Shown here: in pieces, positions 48,201 through 55,969 of the stretch | How the letters are laid out: every line of letters begins with the position of its first letter | How positions within the stretch are numbered: position 1 is the stretch's first letter | NCBI RefSeq assembly: GCF_015207375.1 | Contig: NZ_JADEWY010000024.1 | Location: 1-59,885, forward strand | Direction of reading: 5' to 3' | Origin: Coleofasciculus sp. LEGE 07092 | GTDB taxonomy: Bacteria > Cyanobacteriota > Cyanobacteriia > Cyanobacteriales > Coleofasciculaceae | Length of the DNA: 59,885 nt | The notes under the pieces: model-generated | What the model was told of the DNA's origin: nothing | Seen by the model: the letters and a program-made list of their open reading frames with translations, nothing else | Database searches by the model: none | Position numbers and translations under genes: made by a program

Positions 48201-50358
48201 TGATGAAACGGGTAACGTTATTTACGCGATCGCTGCCTTTCAAGATATCACCCAACGCAAACAAGCCGAACGCGATCGCCTCCAGTTTACCCAAGAACTG
48301 GAAGCCAACAATAAAGCCTTGCAACGCCTCGACAAACTCAAAGACGAATTTTTAGCCAATACCTCCCACGAACTCCGCACCCCTCTCAACGGCATCATTG
48401 GCATTGCCGAATCCTTAATCGACGGTGCAGCCGGTTCTCTCACCGACAGGCAAATCGCCAACCTCTCCATGATTGCCTCCAGTGGCAAGCGTCTTTCCAA
48501 CCTCGTCAACGATATCCTGGACTTCGCCAAACTCAAAAACGCCGACATCCAACTGCAACGCAAACCCGTAGACTTCCAACAAATCGCCGAAGTTGTCCTC
48601 ACCCTCTGCCAAACCTTAGTCACAGGCAAACCCCTCAACCTGATCAACCAAATTCCACCCGACTTACCCGCCGTGGATGGCGACGAAGATCGCTTGCAAC
48701 AAATCATGTACAATCTAGTCGGCAACGCCATCAAGTTTACCGATTCCGGGTCAGTCACCGTATCCGCTACGGTTGCAGAGGATTTCCTCAAAGTCACCGT
48801 TGCCGACACGGGTATTGGCATCTCTACCGACAAATTTGAGGATATCTTCAAATCCTTCGAGCAAGCCGATGCCTCCCTCTCCCGCGCCTATAGCGGCACC
48901 GGCTTAGGTCTGAGCATCACCAAACAACTGATAGAATTGCACGGTGGCACGATTCAGGTTGAATCTAAAGTTGGTGAGGGTTCCCGATTCATCTTTACCC
49001 TACCCATCACCTCCCAAACCCCCGAACCAATGTCACTCAGCAGTCAAAGGGTTGCTAGAGTCCAGCCGAATCAGACACAGCCATCCTTACCCCTCTCACC
49101 CAACCTCAATTTAAACAGCGCATTAACTATTCTGGTTGTAGACGACGAACCGATTAATTTACAAGTGGTGGTCAATCACCTATCCTTGCAAAATTATGCG
49201 ATCGTGCAAGCCACCAATGGCATTGAGGCATTAGCAGCCCTGGAAAATGGTCTAAGACCGGATCTAATCTTACTCGATATCATGATGCCAAAGATGTCCG
49301 GCTATCAAGTCTGCCGAACCATCCGCGAACGGTTTCCAGCCTCAGCCATGCCTGTTGTAATGTTAACCGCTAAAAATCAAGTTTCTGACCTTGTAGCAGG
49401 TTTAGATGCGGGAGCTAATGATTACGTGACTAAACCCGTTCTCAAAAACGAACTCCTAGCGCGAATCAAAACCCATATTAATCTCTCTAAAATCAATATC
49501 GCCTACAGTCGCTTTGTCCCTCATGAATTTCTGCGCTTTTTAGGACGGGAAAGCATCATAGATGTACGTCTGGGCGACCAAGTGCAGCAGGAAATGTCTA
49601 TTTTATTTGCAGACATTCGTAACTTTACCGCCTTATCGGAGGGGATGACTCCCACAGAAAACTTTAATTTTATCAATGCCTACTTGAGACGAGTCGGTCC
49701 CATCGTTCGCCAGCACAACGGCTTTATTGATAAATATATTGGTGATGCAATAATGGCACTGTTTCCAGAAAAAGCAGAAGATGCCTTGCACGCGGCGATT
49801 GCAATGCAACAACAAGTCACGCTCTACAATATCCACCGTCAAAAGTGCGGCTATCCACCCATTGCCATTGGCATTGGTTTACATACGGGTACGTTAATGC
49901 TAGGCACCATTGGCGAAGAACAGCGGATGGAAAGCACGGTTATTTCCGATACCGTTAACTTAGCATCGCGCCTAGAAGATTTGACCAAAGTCTATGGGGC
50001 ATCCATTTTGATTAGCGGACAGAGTCTGTTTAGTCTAGAGCAGCAAATAAATTATAACTATCGATTTATCGGTCAAGTTGAATTAAAAGGCAAAAAATAT
50101 TTGGTTCCAGTGTTTGAGGTGTTTGACGCCGATTCCATTGCGATGCGAGAGTTAAAGCAGGAAACAAAGACACGATTTGAAGAGGCAGTTATCCTTTATC
50201 ACCAGAAAAAATTCACTGAGGCACAGCAAATTTTCCAAGAAATTCTGCAAATCAATGAGCAAGATCGAGGGGCGAAGCTCTATGTCCAACGGTGTGATAC
50301 TACCCTCAGAAGTATTATTAGCGATGCAGGCAACTTACAGGGCTTTTCAGGTGAGTGA
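45271..50358 (+). CDS. Propeller-sensor hybrid histidine kinase with receiver and nucleotide cyclase domains
   Basis: The protein has 1695 residues. A membrane segment (about 22-48) is followed by 14 Reg_prop units (W-x-GT-x(3-5)-GGLNxFN), probably two 7-blade propellers, to about 720. A Y_Y_Y domain follows (about 750-835), then a second membrane helix (about 840-860), a PAS domain (880-1005), HisKA (NTSHELRTPLNG, His about 1034), HATPase (about 1145-1260), a receiver (Asp1336 in LILLDIMMP), a class III cyclase (about 1430-1600; SILFADIRNFT and YIGDAIMALF), and a TPR-like tail. An outside signal would drive phosphotransfer and cAMP/cGMP output in one chain. Blades 8-10 are almost identical in DNA. 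No ribosome-binding site is visible. Confidence 0.92.
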   Translation: MYVFIHNSLQRSLYKISNKTWQWLKTLSLTLILTLLFIFSLPNHVYAVENSLQFDHITVDQGLSQSGVISILQDSRGLMWFGTQDGLNIYDGYNFKIYKYDELNPHSLSDNFIASLYEDRSGTIWVGTDGGGLNRFNRATEQFTHYTYNPNDPHSLSNNRVLSIHEDHSGTIWVGTDGGGLNRFNRVTEQFTHYIHNPEDSTSLGNNTVFAIYEDKLGRLWIGTGGGGLNQFNPETGQFKQYKHEPNQPHSLGNNTVLSIYEDQSNRLWIGTNGGGLNQFNRETEQFVRYTHNLNNPNSLSHDTVSSIAEDQFGNLWLATSNWYVNSYGAGLDKFDPETQQFTHYTHDPANPNSLSDNIISCVLRDRAGIIWTANAFSGINKFDEKGSKFKHYKHEPTNPQSLSSNHVMSIDEDRNGRIWIGTSDGGLNQFNRKTGQFIHYTHDPNNPTSLSNNGVWSTYEDQFGTFWVGTFGGGLNQLNRKTGQFTHYTHDPNNPTSLSDNTVASIYEDHFGTLWIGTFSGGLNQLNRETGQFTHYTHDPNNPTSLSDNNVWVIYEDQSDTLWIGSYGQGGLNRFNRSTQEFTHYKHDPNNPNSLIYDRIDSIYEYPAGTLWIGTFGGGLDKFDIATETFTHYTEKDGLPNNSVIGILGDDKGNLWLSTGKGLSKFNPQTETFRNYDVEDGLQSNEFDGVKAHLKSKTGELFFGGLNGFNVFNPSHIKDNPHLPPLILTDFKKFNQSVKLNTAISETQTIKLSYKDNFFGFEFAALDYTNSAKNQYAYKLVGFDKDWIYSGTRRYATYTNLDGGTYIFRVKGSNNDGVWNEEGTSIKIIISPPPWKTWWAYSLYMMGLVAAVIAYTQWRTAAKERENQVLRESERRLTQFLEAMPVGVFIIDADGNTYYANQTAQQLLGKGIAKDAAVAEFPEVYQAYIEGSDRLYPTDQQPIVQALKGQRTTADDTEIRQGDKTIPLEVWATPIFDETGNVIYAIAAFQDITQRKQAERDRLQFTQELEANNKALQRLDKLKDEFLANTSHELRTPLNGIIGIAESLIDGAAGSLTDRQIANLSMIASSGKRLSNLVNDILDFAKLKNADIQLQRKPVDFQQIAEVVLTLCQTLVTGKPLNLINQIPPDLPAVDGDEDRLQQIMYNLVGNAIKFTDSGSVTVSATVAEDFLKVTVADTGIGISTDKFEDIFKSFEQADASLSRAYSGTGLGLSITKQLIELHGGTIQVESKVGEGSRFIFTLPITSQTPEPMSLSSQRVARVQPNQTQPSLPLSPNLNLNSALTILVVDDEPINLQVVVNHLSLQNYAIVQATNGIEALAALENGLRPDLILLDIMMPKMSGYQVCRTIRERFPASAMPVVMLTAKNQVSDLVAGLDAGANDYVTKPVLKNELLARIKTHINLSKINIAYSRFVPHEFLRFLGRESIIDVRLGDQVQQEMSILFADIRNFTALSEGMTPTENFNFINAYLRRVGPIVRQHNGFIDKYIGDAIMALFPEKAEDALHAAIAMQQQVTLYNIHRQKCGYPPIAIGIGLHTGTLMLGTIGEEQRMESTVISDTVNLASRLEDLTKVYGASILISGQSLFSLEQQINYNYRFIGQVELKGKKYLVPVFEVFDADSIAMRELKQETKTRFEEAVILYHQKKFTEAQQIFQEILQINEQDRGAKLYVQRCDTTLRSIISDAGNLQGFSGE

Positions 50359-50365
50359 GGTACTC

Positions 50366-50400
50366 AAGATCCCCGACTTCTTCAAGAAGTCGGGGATCTT
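50366..50400. terminator. Bidirectional terminator between convergent genes
   Basis: A near-perfect 17-bp-arm palindrome: AAGATCCCCGACTTCTT, one spacer base, then its complement. It lies between the convergent sensor and HtrA genes. It is also a dispersed repeat type. Confidence 0.75.
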
Positions 50401-50420
50401 GCTTGGAGTCTCTATAGGAC

Positions 50421-51662
50421 TTATCGATTCTGATTTGGAAAAGCCCCAGGTCGCACCGCTACCTCGATATCATTTTGATTGCGGCGCAATTCCACTTGCA
50501 ACTCACTGCCAACGGGAGTGCCTTCAACTGCCCTTTGTACGTCCTCAGCATCATCCACAGACTGACCGTTGATTTGGCGGATAACATCACCAGCTCGCAA
50601 TCCTGCCTTTTCTGCGGGTGAATTGCGCATCACTTTTGCAATCAGCACCCCTTTATCTTCGTTTACACTCAATCCAGAGTTAGGATTGCTGTTAATATTT
50701 TCCTTCAACTCTGGCGTTAACGTGACCATTTGAATGCCCAGGAAGGGATGTTCTACCTTGCCCTTCGTAATCAACTGGTCGGCAATTCCTTGGGCGGTTT
50801 TGATGGGAATCGCAAAGCCCAAACCTTGAGCGCCTTGAATGATTGCGGTGTTGATGCCAATCACTTGACCAGAGGCATTGAGTAGGGGTCCACCAGAGTT
50901 ACCGGGGTTAATAGCGGCATCCGTTTGGATAAATTGAACTCGCTTATCGGGAACACCAACTTGTGAACTCGAACGACCTGTTGCACTAATGATACCCGTG
51001 GTGACGGTATTATCTAGACCCAAGGGGTTGCCAATTGCGATCGCCCATTCCCCAGGTCTAAGTTCATCAGAATTACCCAGGGTGACAATGGGAAGGTTTT
51101 CTGCTTGAATCTTGATTACAGCGACATCTGTCACAGAGTCAGTTCCCAATACCTCACCTTCAAAGGTGCGACCATCTTTGAGGATAACACTGACCTTATC
51201 AGCACCATCAATAACGTGAGCATTGGTCAGAATATGACCGTCGGTGTTGAGAATGAAACCCGATCCGGTTCCCCGTTCCACTCGCTCTTGGGATTGATCC
51301 GGAAATTGTGATCCAAAGAAATCCCGGAAAAATGGATTGTTAAACGCCTCTGGAATTTCAGTGGTAACGGTTCTAGAGGCATTAATCCGCACCACTGCCG
51401 GTCCAACGTTTTCGACAACGTTGGTGACAAAGTTGGCATTTTGCATCATCAAGGGGTTGCCAGTCGGCAGGTTCTGCCCCAAGGTATCGGGTGAAGCTTG
51501 AGCCGGAGTGCCTACTAAGGTGTCAGCATTACGAGTCGCCAAGTAACTGCCTGAAAAGGTGACGCCGGCTCCCAGCAACATCAGTGATAAATAGGTGACT
51601 GCCTTTTTGAAGGGAGAAGAAGCGGTGTTAGGAGAATTGGGGGTTTGGGTGTCTCGTGTCAT
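50421..51662 (-). CDS. HtrA/Deg-family serine protease with PDZ domain
   Basis: Periplasmic or membrane-anchored quality-control protease of 413 residues. N-terminal membrane helix (about 20-42), trypsin-like domain with triad His149 (LTNAHVID), Asp179 (SVTDVAVIK) and Ser256 (INPGNSGGPL), and one PDZ domain (about 305-400, SPAEKAGLRAGDVIRQINGQ). Cyanobacteria have HhoA, HhoB and HtrA; which one this is cannot be fixed without a tree. No genes share its unit. Confidence 0.95.
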   Translation of the reverse strand: MTRDTQTPNSPNTASSPFKKAVTYLSLMLLGAGVTFSGSYLATRNADTLVGTPAQASPDTLGQNLPTGNPLMMQNANFVTNVVENVGPAVVRINASRTVTTEIPEAFNNPFFRDFFGSQFPDQSQERVERGTGSGFILNTDGHILTNAHVIDGADKVSVILKDGRTFEGEVLGTDSVTDVAVIKIQAENLPIVTLGNSDELRPGEWAIAIGNPLGLDNTVTTGIISATGRSSSQVGVPDKRVQFIQTDAAINPGNSGGPLLNASGQVIGINTAIIQGAQGLGFAIPIKTAQGIADQLITKGKVEHPFLGIQMVTLTPELKENINSNPNSGLSVNEDKGVLIAKVMRNSPAEKAGLRAGDVIRQINGQSVDDAEDVQRAVEGTPVGSELQVELRRNQNDIEVAVRPGAFPNQNR

Positions 51663-51996
51663 AGTGATTCTGCGAACAGTGAAGTTGATTTATTTAAATG
51701 ACGTGACTGTAGCTAATGAAGGTTCAACTCAGCAGGCAAGTCCGCGTCATACTCGCTTGAGCAATGCCAGCTAATCGGGGAGTCAACAGAATCATCGAGT
51801 ACCGATCGCTGACATTTACCACTGTAGAGAGTCGTTATGACAGGGGCATGACAGAGATGTTTCGCTTCTGTGAAAGTTGGTGATAAGGGCGATCGCTTTT
51901 ACTGTGATGGGTTACAGCGGATCGAGAGGCGCGATCGCTCCTCTTGCATAAGGGGAAGTGAACGAGCCATAAGTTGACTCACATCTTGCACCAGTC
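51663..51996. other. Intergenic stretch rich in HIP1-like palindromes
   Basis: About 330 bp with several GCGATCGC-type sites and no credible gene. It presumably holds the htrA promoter. Confidence 0.4.
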
Positions 51997-53232
51997 TCAA
52001 CAAGCATTGTTCATGTAAGGTGGGCAGTGCTTTGAACACCTTTGGACACTAGCAATAGCGTTGGTAGGCACTGCCCACCCTACGTTTACCGATTTCAAAA
52101 TACCACCCTCTAACTGGTCAATCGCTGCCATAATGCCATTTTCAGGATTATCCAACAACGAAGCCTTGACCTCCTGCAAATAATCCCGAATCGCTTCCTG
52201 GAGGATGGGGCGTTCTACCTTAACTGTATGCTGATAATCCCACACATCCCAAATAATAATCCCTACCGCCACAATCGGATCGAGAAACTGCGCTCCCAAT
52301 TTGCCAGCCACTGTACCCCCGGTTTTTGCTGCCATCTTTGCCGCCGATTTCCCAGCAAAGGATACGGCAACTTTACTGCCGATTTTTGCTGCAACTGGAA
52401 TCATTGCTTTGGCGAATAGGTAAGTACTGCCCCCAACTAATACCTTCAACGATAAGTTAGAAATATTTCCCTCTGTATCAGCAATGGTAATGGCAATATC
52501 TTCCAGATAACGTTCCCACTGTCCTTGCGGAATCTTGTAACTACTTTGAATCCTCGAAATATTTTTTCCGAGTTCAGCGACATACAGATTAATCGTATCC
52601 CTGGTGATTCTTTCTAATTCAAGTTGGGCAATTTTCGGTCGGAGAACTCGTTTGGCAAATTCCGTTTGGAAATCTTCCGTCACTTTTTCAGCAACGACTT
52701 GACTAGGAGGTGGGTTAGTGGTATTAATCCAGTGGGCTGCGGCTGACGATAACCAGATAAAGGGCGTAGTGAATTCAAGTTTCTTTTGGTTAAAGTAATC
52801 AAAATACCAATTGAGAAAACTACTATCTACGCGAGTCATTAACCCATCAACCCATTCATCCAATCGCTCTGATGCCAAGTGTTCTGCCTGGGTATGGGCA
52901 TCGGTAATGGCTGTTGCGATCGCTTGATCGATTTGGGTAGAGTCTGGCAAAGTTTTTTCAATAACAACAATTTTACTCGTTTTGTTACTTGAAGTTTCTA
53001 AATCTGCCGTCATTGACTTACCAATAAACCCTCGACCGATTAGAGGAATAATCACAATCAGGATGACAGCAACCCATACAAAGGGAATCACTGATTTAAG
53101 TAACTCGCTCAAGGCTTGGATTCGATTAGTTTTTTCCCCATACGTCGCCTTTTCATTCGTGCTATTTACTGAGGGTAGTACTGGCGTAGGTTCGGATACA
53201 GACTCTAAATTCTGGTGTGGCTGGGAATCCAT
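51997..53232 (-). CDS. Membrane protein of unknown function with a repeat-derived C terminus
   Basis: The protein has 411 residues. One membrane helix (about residues 48-68, VIPFVWVAVILIVIIPLIG) precedes a helical soluble part (about 95-265), then an Ala/Lys/Gly-rich stretch (GSKVAVSFAGKSAAKMAAKT) and a hydrophobic segment near DPIVAVGIIIWDVWD. No domain is recognised. The last 25-30 residues (VGWAVPTNAIASVQRC onward) are encoded by a small inverted-repeat element that has replaced the original end. Confidence 0.6.
   Translation of the reverse strand: MDSQPHQNLESVSEPTPVLPSVNSTNEKATYGEKTNRIQALSELLKSVIPFVWVAVILIVIIPLIGRGFIGKSMTADLETSSNKTSKIVVIEKTLPDSTQIDQAIATAITDAHTQAEHLASERLDEWVDGLMTRVDSSFLNWYFDYFNQKKLEFTTPFIWLSSAAAHWINTTNPPPSQVVAEKVTEDFQTEFAKRVLRPKIAQLELERITRDTINLYVAELGKNISRIQSSYKIPQGQWERYLEDIAITIADTEGNISNLSLKVLVGGSTYLFAKAMIPVAAKIGSKVAVSFAGKSAAKMAAKTGGTVAGKLGAQFLDPIVAVGIIIWDVWDYQHTVKVERPILQEAIRDYLQEVKASLLDNPENGIMAAIDQLEGGILKSVNVGWAVPTNAIASVQRCSKHCPPYMNNAC
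52015..52083. mobile_element. 69-bp inverted-repeat element (GTAAGGTGGGCAGTGC termini)
   Basis: Terminal inverted repeats GTAAGGTGGGCAGTGC and GCACTGCCCACCCTAC around a 37-bp interior. It inserted in the 3' end of the membrane protein gene and now supplies codons and the stop. Related GGGTGGGCAATG palindromes lie at 37973 and 44983. Confidence 0.75.
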
Positions 53233-53304
53233 CGTAATTCCTAAACTGAATAATAAGGCTAATCCTCTTTTAACCTATTTGCTGTTTTTGGGTATTAATT
53301 TTTT

Positions 53305-53333
53305 GTAAATACACGGCATTGCCGTGTATTTAC
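53305..53333. repeat. Perfect 14-bp-arm palindrome upstream of the Rieske oxidoreductase gene
   Basis: GTAAATACACGGCA, one spacer base, then the exact complement. It lies about 115 bp ahead of the FAD/Rieske gene start. Confidence 0.8.
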
Positions 53334-53448
53334 GTCCCCTCAAACTATGCTATTATAACGCACTAATTTTTATTCCCTCTAGGGATAGATGAAAGCAGGT
53401 ATAGTTCCTCAACTACAGTAGAGCAATAAGCAATTTTTGTAGAAACTT

Positions 53449-54954
53449 ATGACTCTGATAGCTGGAAAACCCGCTTCATTTTGGATTGATTCAACAGCCA
53501 AACTGACCTTTTCTCCCTTTGTCAATAACACAGTAGTCGATGTTGCCATTGTCGGTGCAGGTATTGCTGGATTGACGGCTGCCATGCTACTCAAGCGAGC
53601 AGGTAAAACCGTTGCTGTGATTGAGTCCCGACAGGTATCGACAGGTGTAAGTGGTCATACCACTGCCAAAATAACATCCCTTCACCAATTAATCTACGCC
53701 AATTTGATTAAAGAATTCGGTGCAGAAAAAGCACGACTCTATGGGGAGTCAAACCAGGCGGCAATCGAGCAAGTTGCTAAATTGGTTGAAGAAGAACAAA
53801 TTGACTGCGAATTTAGCCGTCAAAGTGCTTACACTTTTTCTGACTCTCCAGAGCATTTAGATAAAATCGAAGCCGAAGTAGAAGCGGCTGTCAAATTGGG
53901 ACTGCCAGCATCTTTTGTCAAAGATACCTCACTACCGTTTCCCATTACTGGAGCGGTGCAATTTGAGAACCAAGCTCAGTTTCACCCTCGAAAGTACCTG
54001 TTGCACCTAGCTCAAACTCTTCCTGGTAATGGCAGTTATCTGTTTGAGGAGACGCGAGTAGAGGGAGTTGAGGAAGGTTCTCCTTGTCAGATTACAACGA
54101 ACCGAGGAGTGGTTAAAGCTGCCGATGTGATTGTAGCCACCAATCTGCCTATTTTAGACCAGGGACTATTCTTTGCCAAAACCTATCCCAAGCGTTCTTA
54201 TATTGTTGCGGCACAGATCGAAACATCAAAAGCACCGGAGGGAATGTATATTGGTGTCGGTGAAAATTACCGCTCGATTCGCACGACTCCCTACGAGGGG
54301 GGTACGCTATTACTGGTTGGTGGCGAGGGTCATAAAACGGGTACAGTAGATGATACTGAGCAACGATACTTGCGGTTAGAAGACTACGCCCGCGATCGCT
54401 TTGGGGTTGATACCTTTGAGTACCGTTGGTCAACCCAAGATATGGTTTCTTTTGATAAGCTGCCTTACATCGGCAAACTCACACCCCTTAACAATCATAT
54501 TTATGTGGCAACTGGGTTTACCCTCTGGGGAATGAGTAAGGGAACCCTATCTGGAATGCTGCTTTCAGACTTGATTTTAGGACGAGAGAATCCTTGGGCT
54601 GAACTTTATGATGCGACTCGCGCCACACCCTTTGTCTCTGAAACGTCTCTCAAGGAAAATAGTAATGTGGCGAAACATTGGGTAGGCGATCGCTTGAAGG
54701 GTTTAGATAACTCGTCCTTCTCTGAAGTGGCTAGAGATGAAGGGAAACTGGTTACTATCAATGGTAACAAAGTTGCTGCTTACCGAGATGAGCAAGGAAC
54801 AGTTCACGCTGTTTCTGCTGTTTGCCCTCACCTTGCTTGTATTGTAGATTGGAATAGTGCTGAGAAGAGTTGGGATTGTCCCTGTCATGGTTCCCGTTTC
54901 ACCTACGATGGAGAACTGATCCAAGGACCAGCGGTTAAAGATTTGGAGAGTTAG
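53449..54954 (+). CDS. FAD-dependent oxidoreductase with C-terminal Rieske domain
   Basis: The protein has 501 residues. A DAO-type FAD domain (VAIVGAGIAGLTAAMLLKRAG at about 32-52) covers about 1-390. The C-terminal Rieske part (about 410-501) has the [2Fe-2S] ligands in VCPHLAC and CPCHGSRF. The protein ends GPAVKDLES at a stop that lies inside the 142-bp repeat, a few residues earlier than relatives, suggesting that the repeat trimmed the tail. Substrate unknown. Confidence 0.85.
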   Translation: MTLIAGKPASFWIDSTAKLTFSPFVNNTVVDVAIVGAGIAGLTAAMLLKRAGKTVAVIESRQVSTGVSGHTTAKITSLHQLIYANLIKEFGAEKARLYGESNQAAIEQVAKLVEEEQIDCEFSRQSAYTFSDSPEHLDKIEAEVEAAVKLGLPASFVKDTSLPFPITGAVQFENQAQFHPRKYLLHLAQTLPGNGSYLFEETRVEGVEEGSPCQITTNRGVVKAADVIVATNLPILDQGLFFAKTYPKRSYIVAAQIETSKAPEGMYIGVGENYRSIRTTPYEGGTLLLVGGEGHKTGTVDDTEQRYLRLEDYARDRFGVDTFEYRWSTQDMVSFDKLPYIGKLTPLNNHIYVATGFTLWGMSKGTLSGMLLSDLILGRENPWAELYDATRATPFVSETSLKENSNVAKHWVGDRLKGLDNSSFSEVARDEGKLVTINGNKVAAYRDEQGTVHAVSAVCPHLACIVDWNSAEKSWDCPCHGSRFTYDGELIQGPAVKDLES

Positions 54955-55091
54955 CAACGGATGTGATAACGGATGTAACGGATAAGTTATTGGTGAGAAA
55001 TCCAATTATTTGCAGAAACTAATAACCTATCCGCTACAAAATCCGCTGCTAACCTACCTCTGCCATCACCATTCCCATCAGTGCGATCGCA
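54950..55091. repeat. 142-bp direct repeat, copy A
   Basis: Differs from copy B (55828-55969) at two positions only. It contains 12-bp units (GGATGTAACGGAT), a GGATAAGTTATTGG/CCTATCC hairpin and, at its right end, a duplicate of the last 14 codons of the GH9 gene that copy B overlaps. Confidence 0.95.
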
Positions 55092-55103
55092 CTCAGGCAA
55101 GCC

Positions 55104-55451
55104 TTACAGGGGTAAATATTCTACCTGGTTAGCATAATCTTCTAAATCGGTAGCTTTAGCAATCAGTTCCAGATCGCGCACGCAAATGCCAATAGTAACC
55201 AACAACTGATGGGCATAAATAACGCCAGCAAACGTTATTCCTTCCACTTGACGACATTGCGCTTCAATCAGCAAATCTCTATCTTGAGAAAACATGACGC
55301 GCCCCAGTTCCATTGCCCGGTCAAGTAAAATATCATCGGGTGTGTTCCGCCTGTCATCATCCTGAACTGTCAAAACATCCACACCACGCCGACGTAATCC
55401 TTCAGTAATGGCTTTATGGACGTGTTCATCCATATATAAAGCTACACTCAC
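55104..55451 (-). CDS. DUF5615 PIN-like protein (putative toxin/nuclease)
   Basis: The protein has 115 residues and the DUF5615 PIN-like fold: YMDEHVHKAITEGLRRRG, DVLTVQDDDR, VMFSQDRDLL. The Asp residues fit a metal-dependent nuclease. It starts with a GTG that overlaps the DUF433 stop (GTGA, 4 nt). DUF433/DUF5615 pairs are regarded as antitoxin/toxin-like. The pair sits between two 142-bp direct repeats. Confidence 0.82.
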   Translation of the reverse strand: MSVALYMDEHVHKAITEGLRRRGVDVLTVQDDDRRNTPDDILLDRAMELGRVMFSQDRDLLIEAQCRQVEGITFAGVIYAHQLLVTIGICVRDLELIAKATDLEDYANQVEYLPL

Positions 55452-55762
55452 ACGAGTAGCCCTTTTGCTCGGAGTTTAGCCGCTACAGGAGATATCCCCG
55501 CCTCTTTTCTGACTTGTTTTGCCCACTGCAAGCTTTCCTCTATTTCCGCATCAATTACTTCTTTATAATCCCAGTAATAAGCCAGTGCCGAGTAAATTTG
55601 GCTCATCGATAAGTAAGGATGCTGAACCTGCAATTCATCAGGACTCCAGCCATAAGCTATCTGAGCCATCACTAACTCAATCACTTTCAGGGTTGTCCCA
55701 GCAATAACAGGCACACCCTTATCATTGAGCTGCACATACTTATACTCAGTCGTCGTTGGCAT
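55448..55762 (-). CDS. DUF433 protein (putative antitoxin)
   Basis: The protein has 104 residues and the DUF433 winged-helix pattern: VPVIAGTTLKVIELVMAQ, WSPDELQVQHPYLSMSQIY, ALAYYWDYKE. DUF433 proteins act as DNA-binding antitoxins of PIN-like partners. First gene of the two-gene unit, overlapping the DUF5615 gene by 4 nt. Confidence 0.82.
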   Translation of the reverse strand: MPTTTEYKYVQLNDKGVPVIAGTTLKVIELVMAQIAYGWSPDELQVQHPYLSMSQIYSALAYYWDYKEVIDAEIEESLQWAKQVRKEAGISPVAAKLRAKGLLV

Positions 55763-55827
55763 TGTTCTAATGGATTTAGATATTGACCCATCTTATCGCT
55801 TTAGTAGGACGACTTCAAATGGAGTGG

Positions 55828-55969
55828 GTTAGCAACGGATGTGATAACGGATGTAACGGATAAGTTATTGGTGAGAAATCAAATTATTTGCAGAAACCAA
55901 TAACCTATCCGCTACAAAATCCGCTGCTAACCTACCTCTGCCATCACCATTCCCATCAGTGCGATCGCA
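55828..55969. repeat. 142-bp direct repeat, copy B
   Basis: Second copy. Its right 43 bp are the true 3' end of the GH9 gene (ending GMVMAEVG), so copy B is the likely source and copy A the duplicate. Confidence 0.95.

Noticed and set aside
48240..48851. 203-residue minus-strand frame in the kinase part
   Set aside because: It lies fully within the clear HisKA/HATPase coding region on the other strand and has low-complexity Ser/Arg composition.
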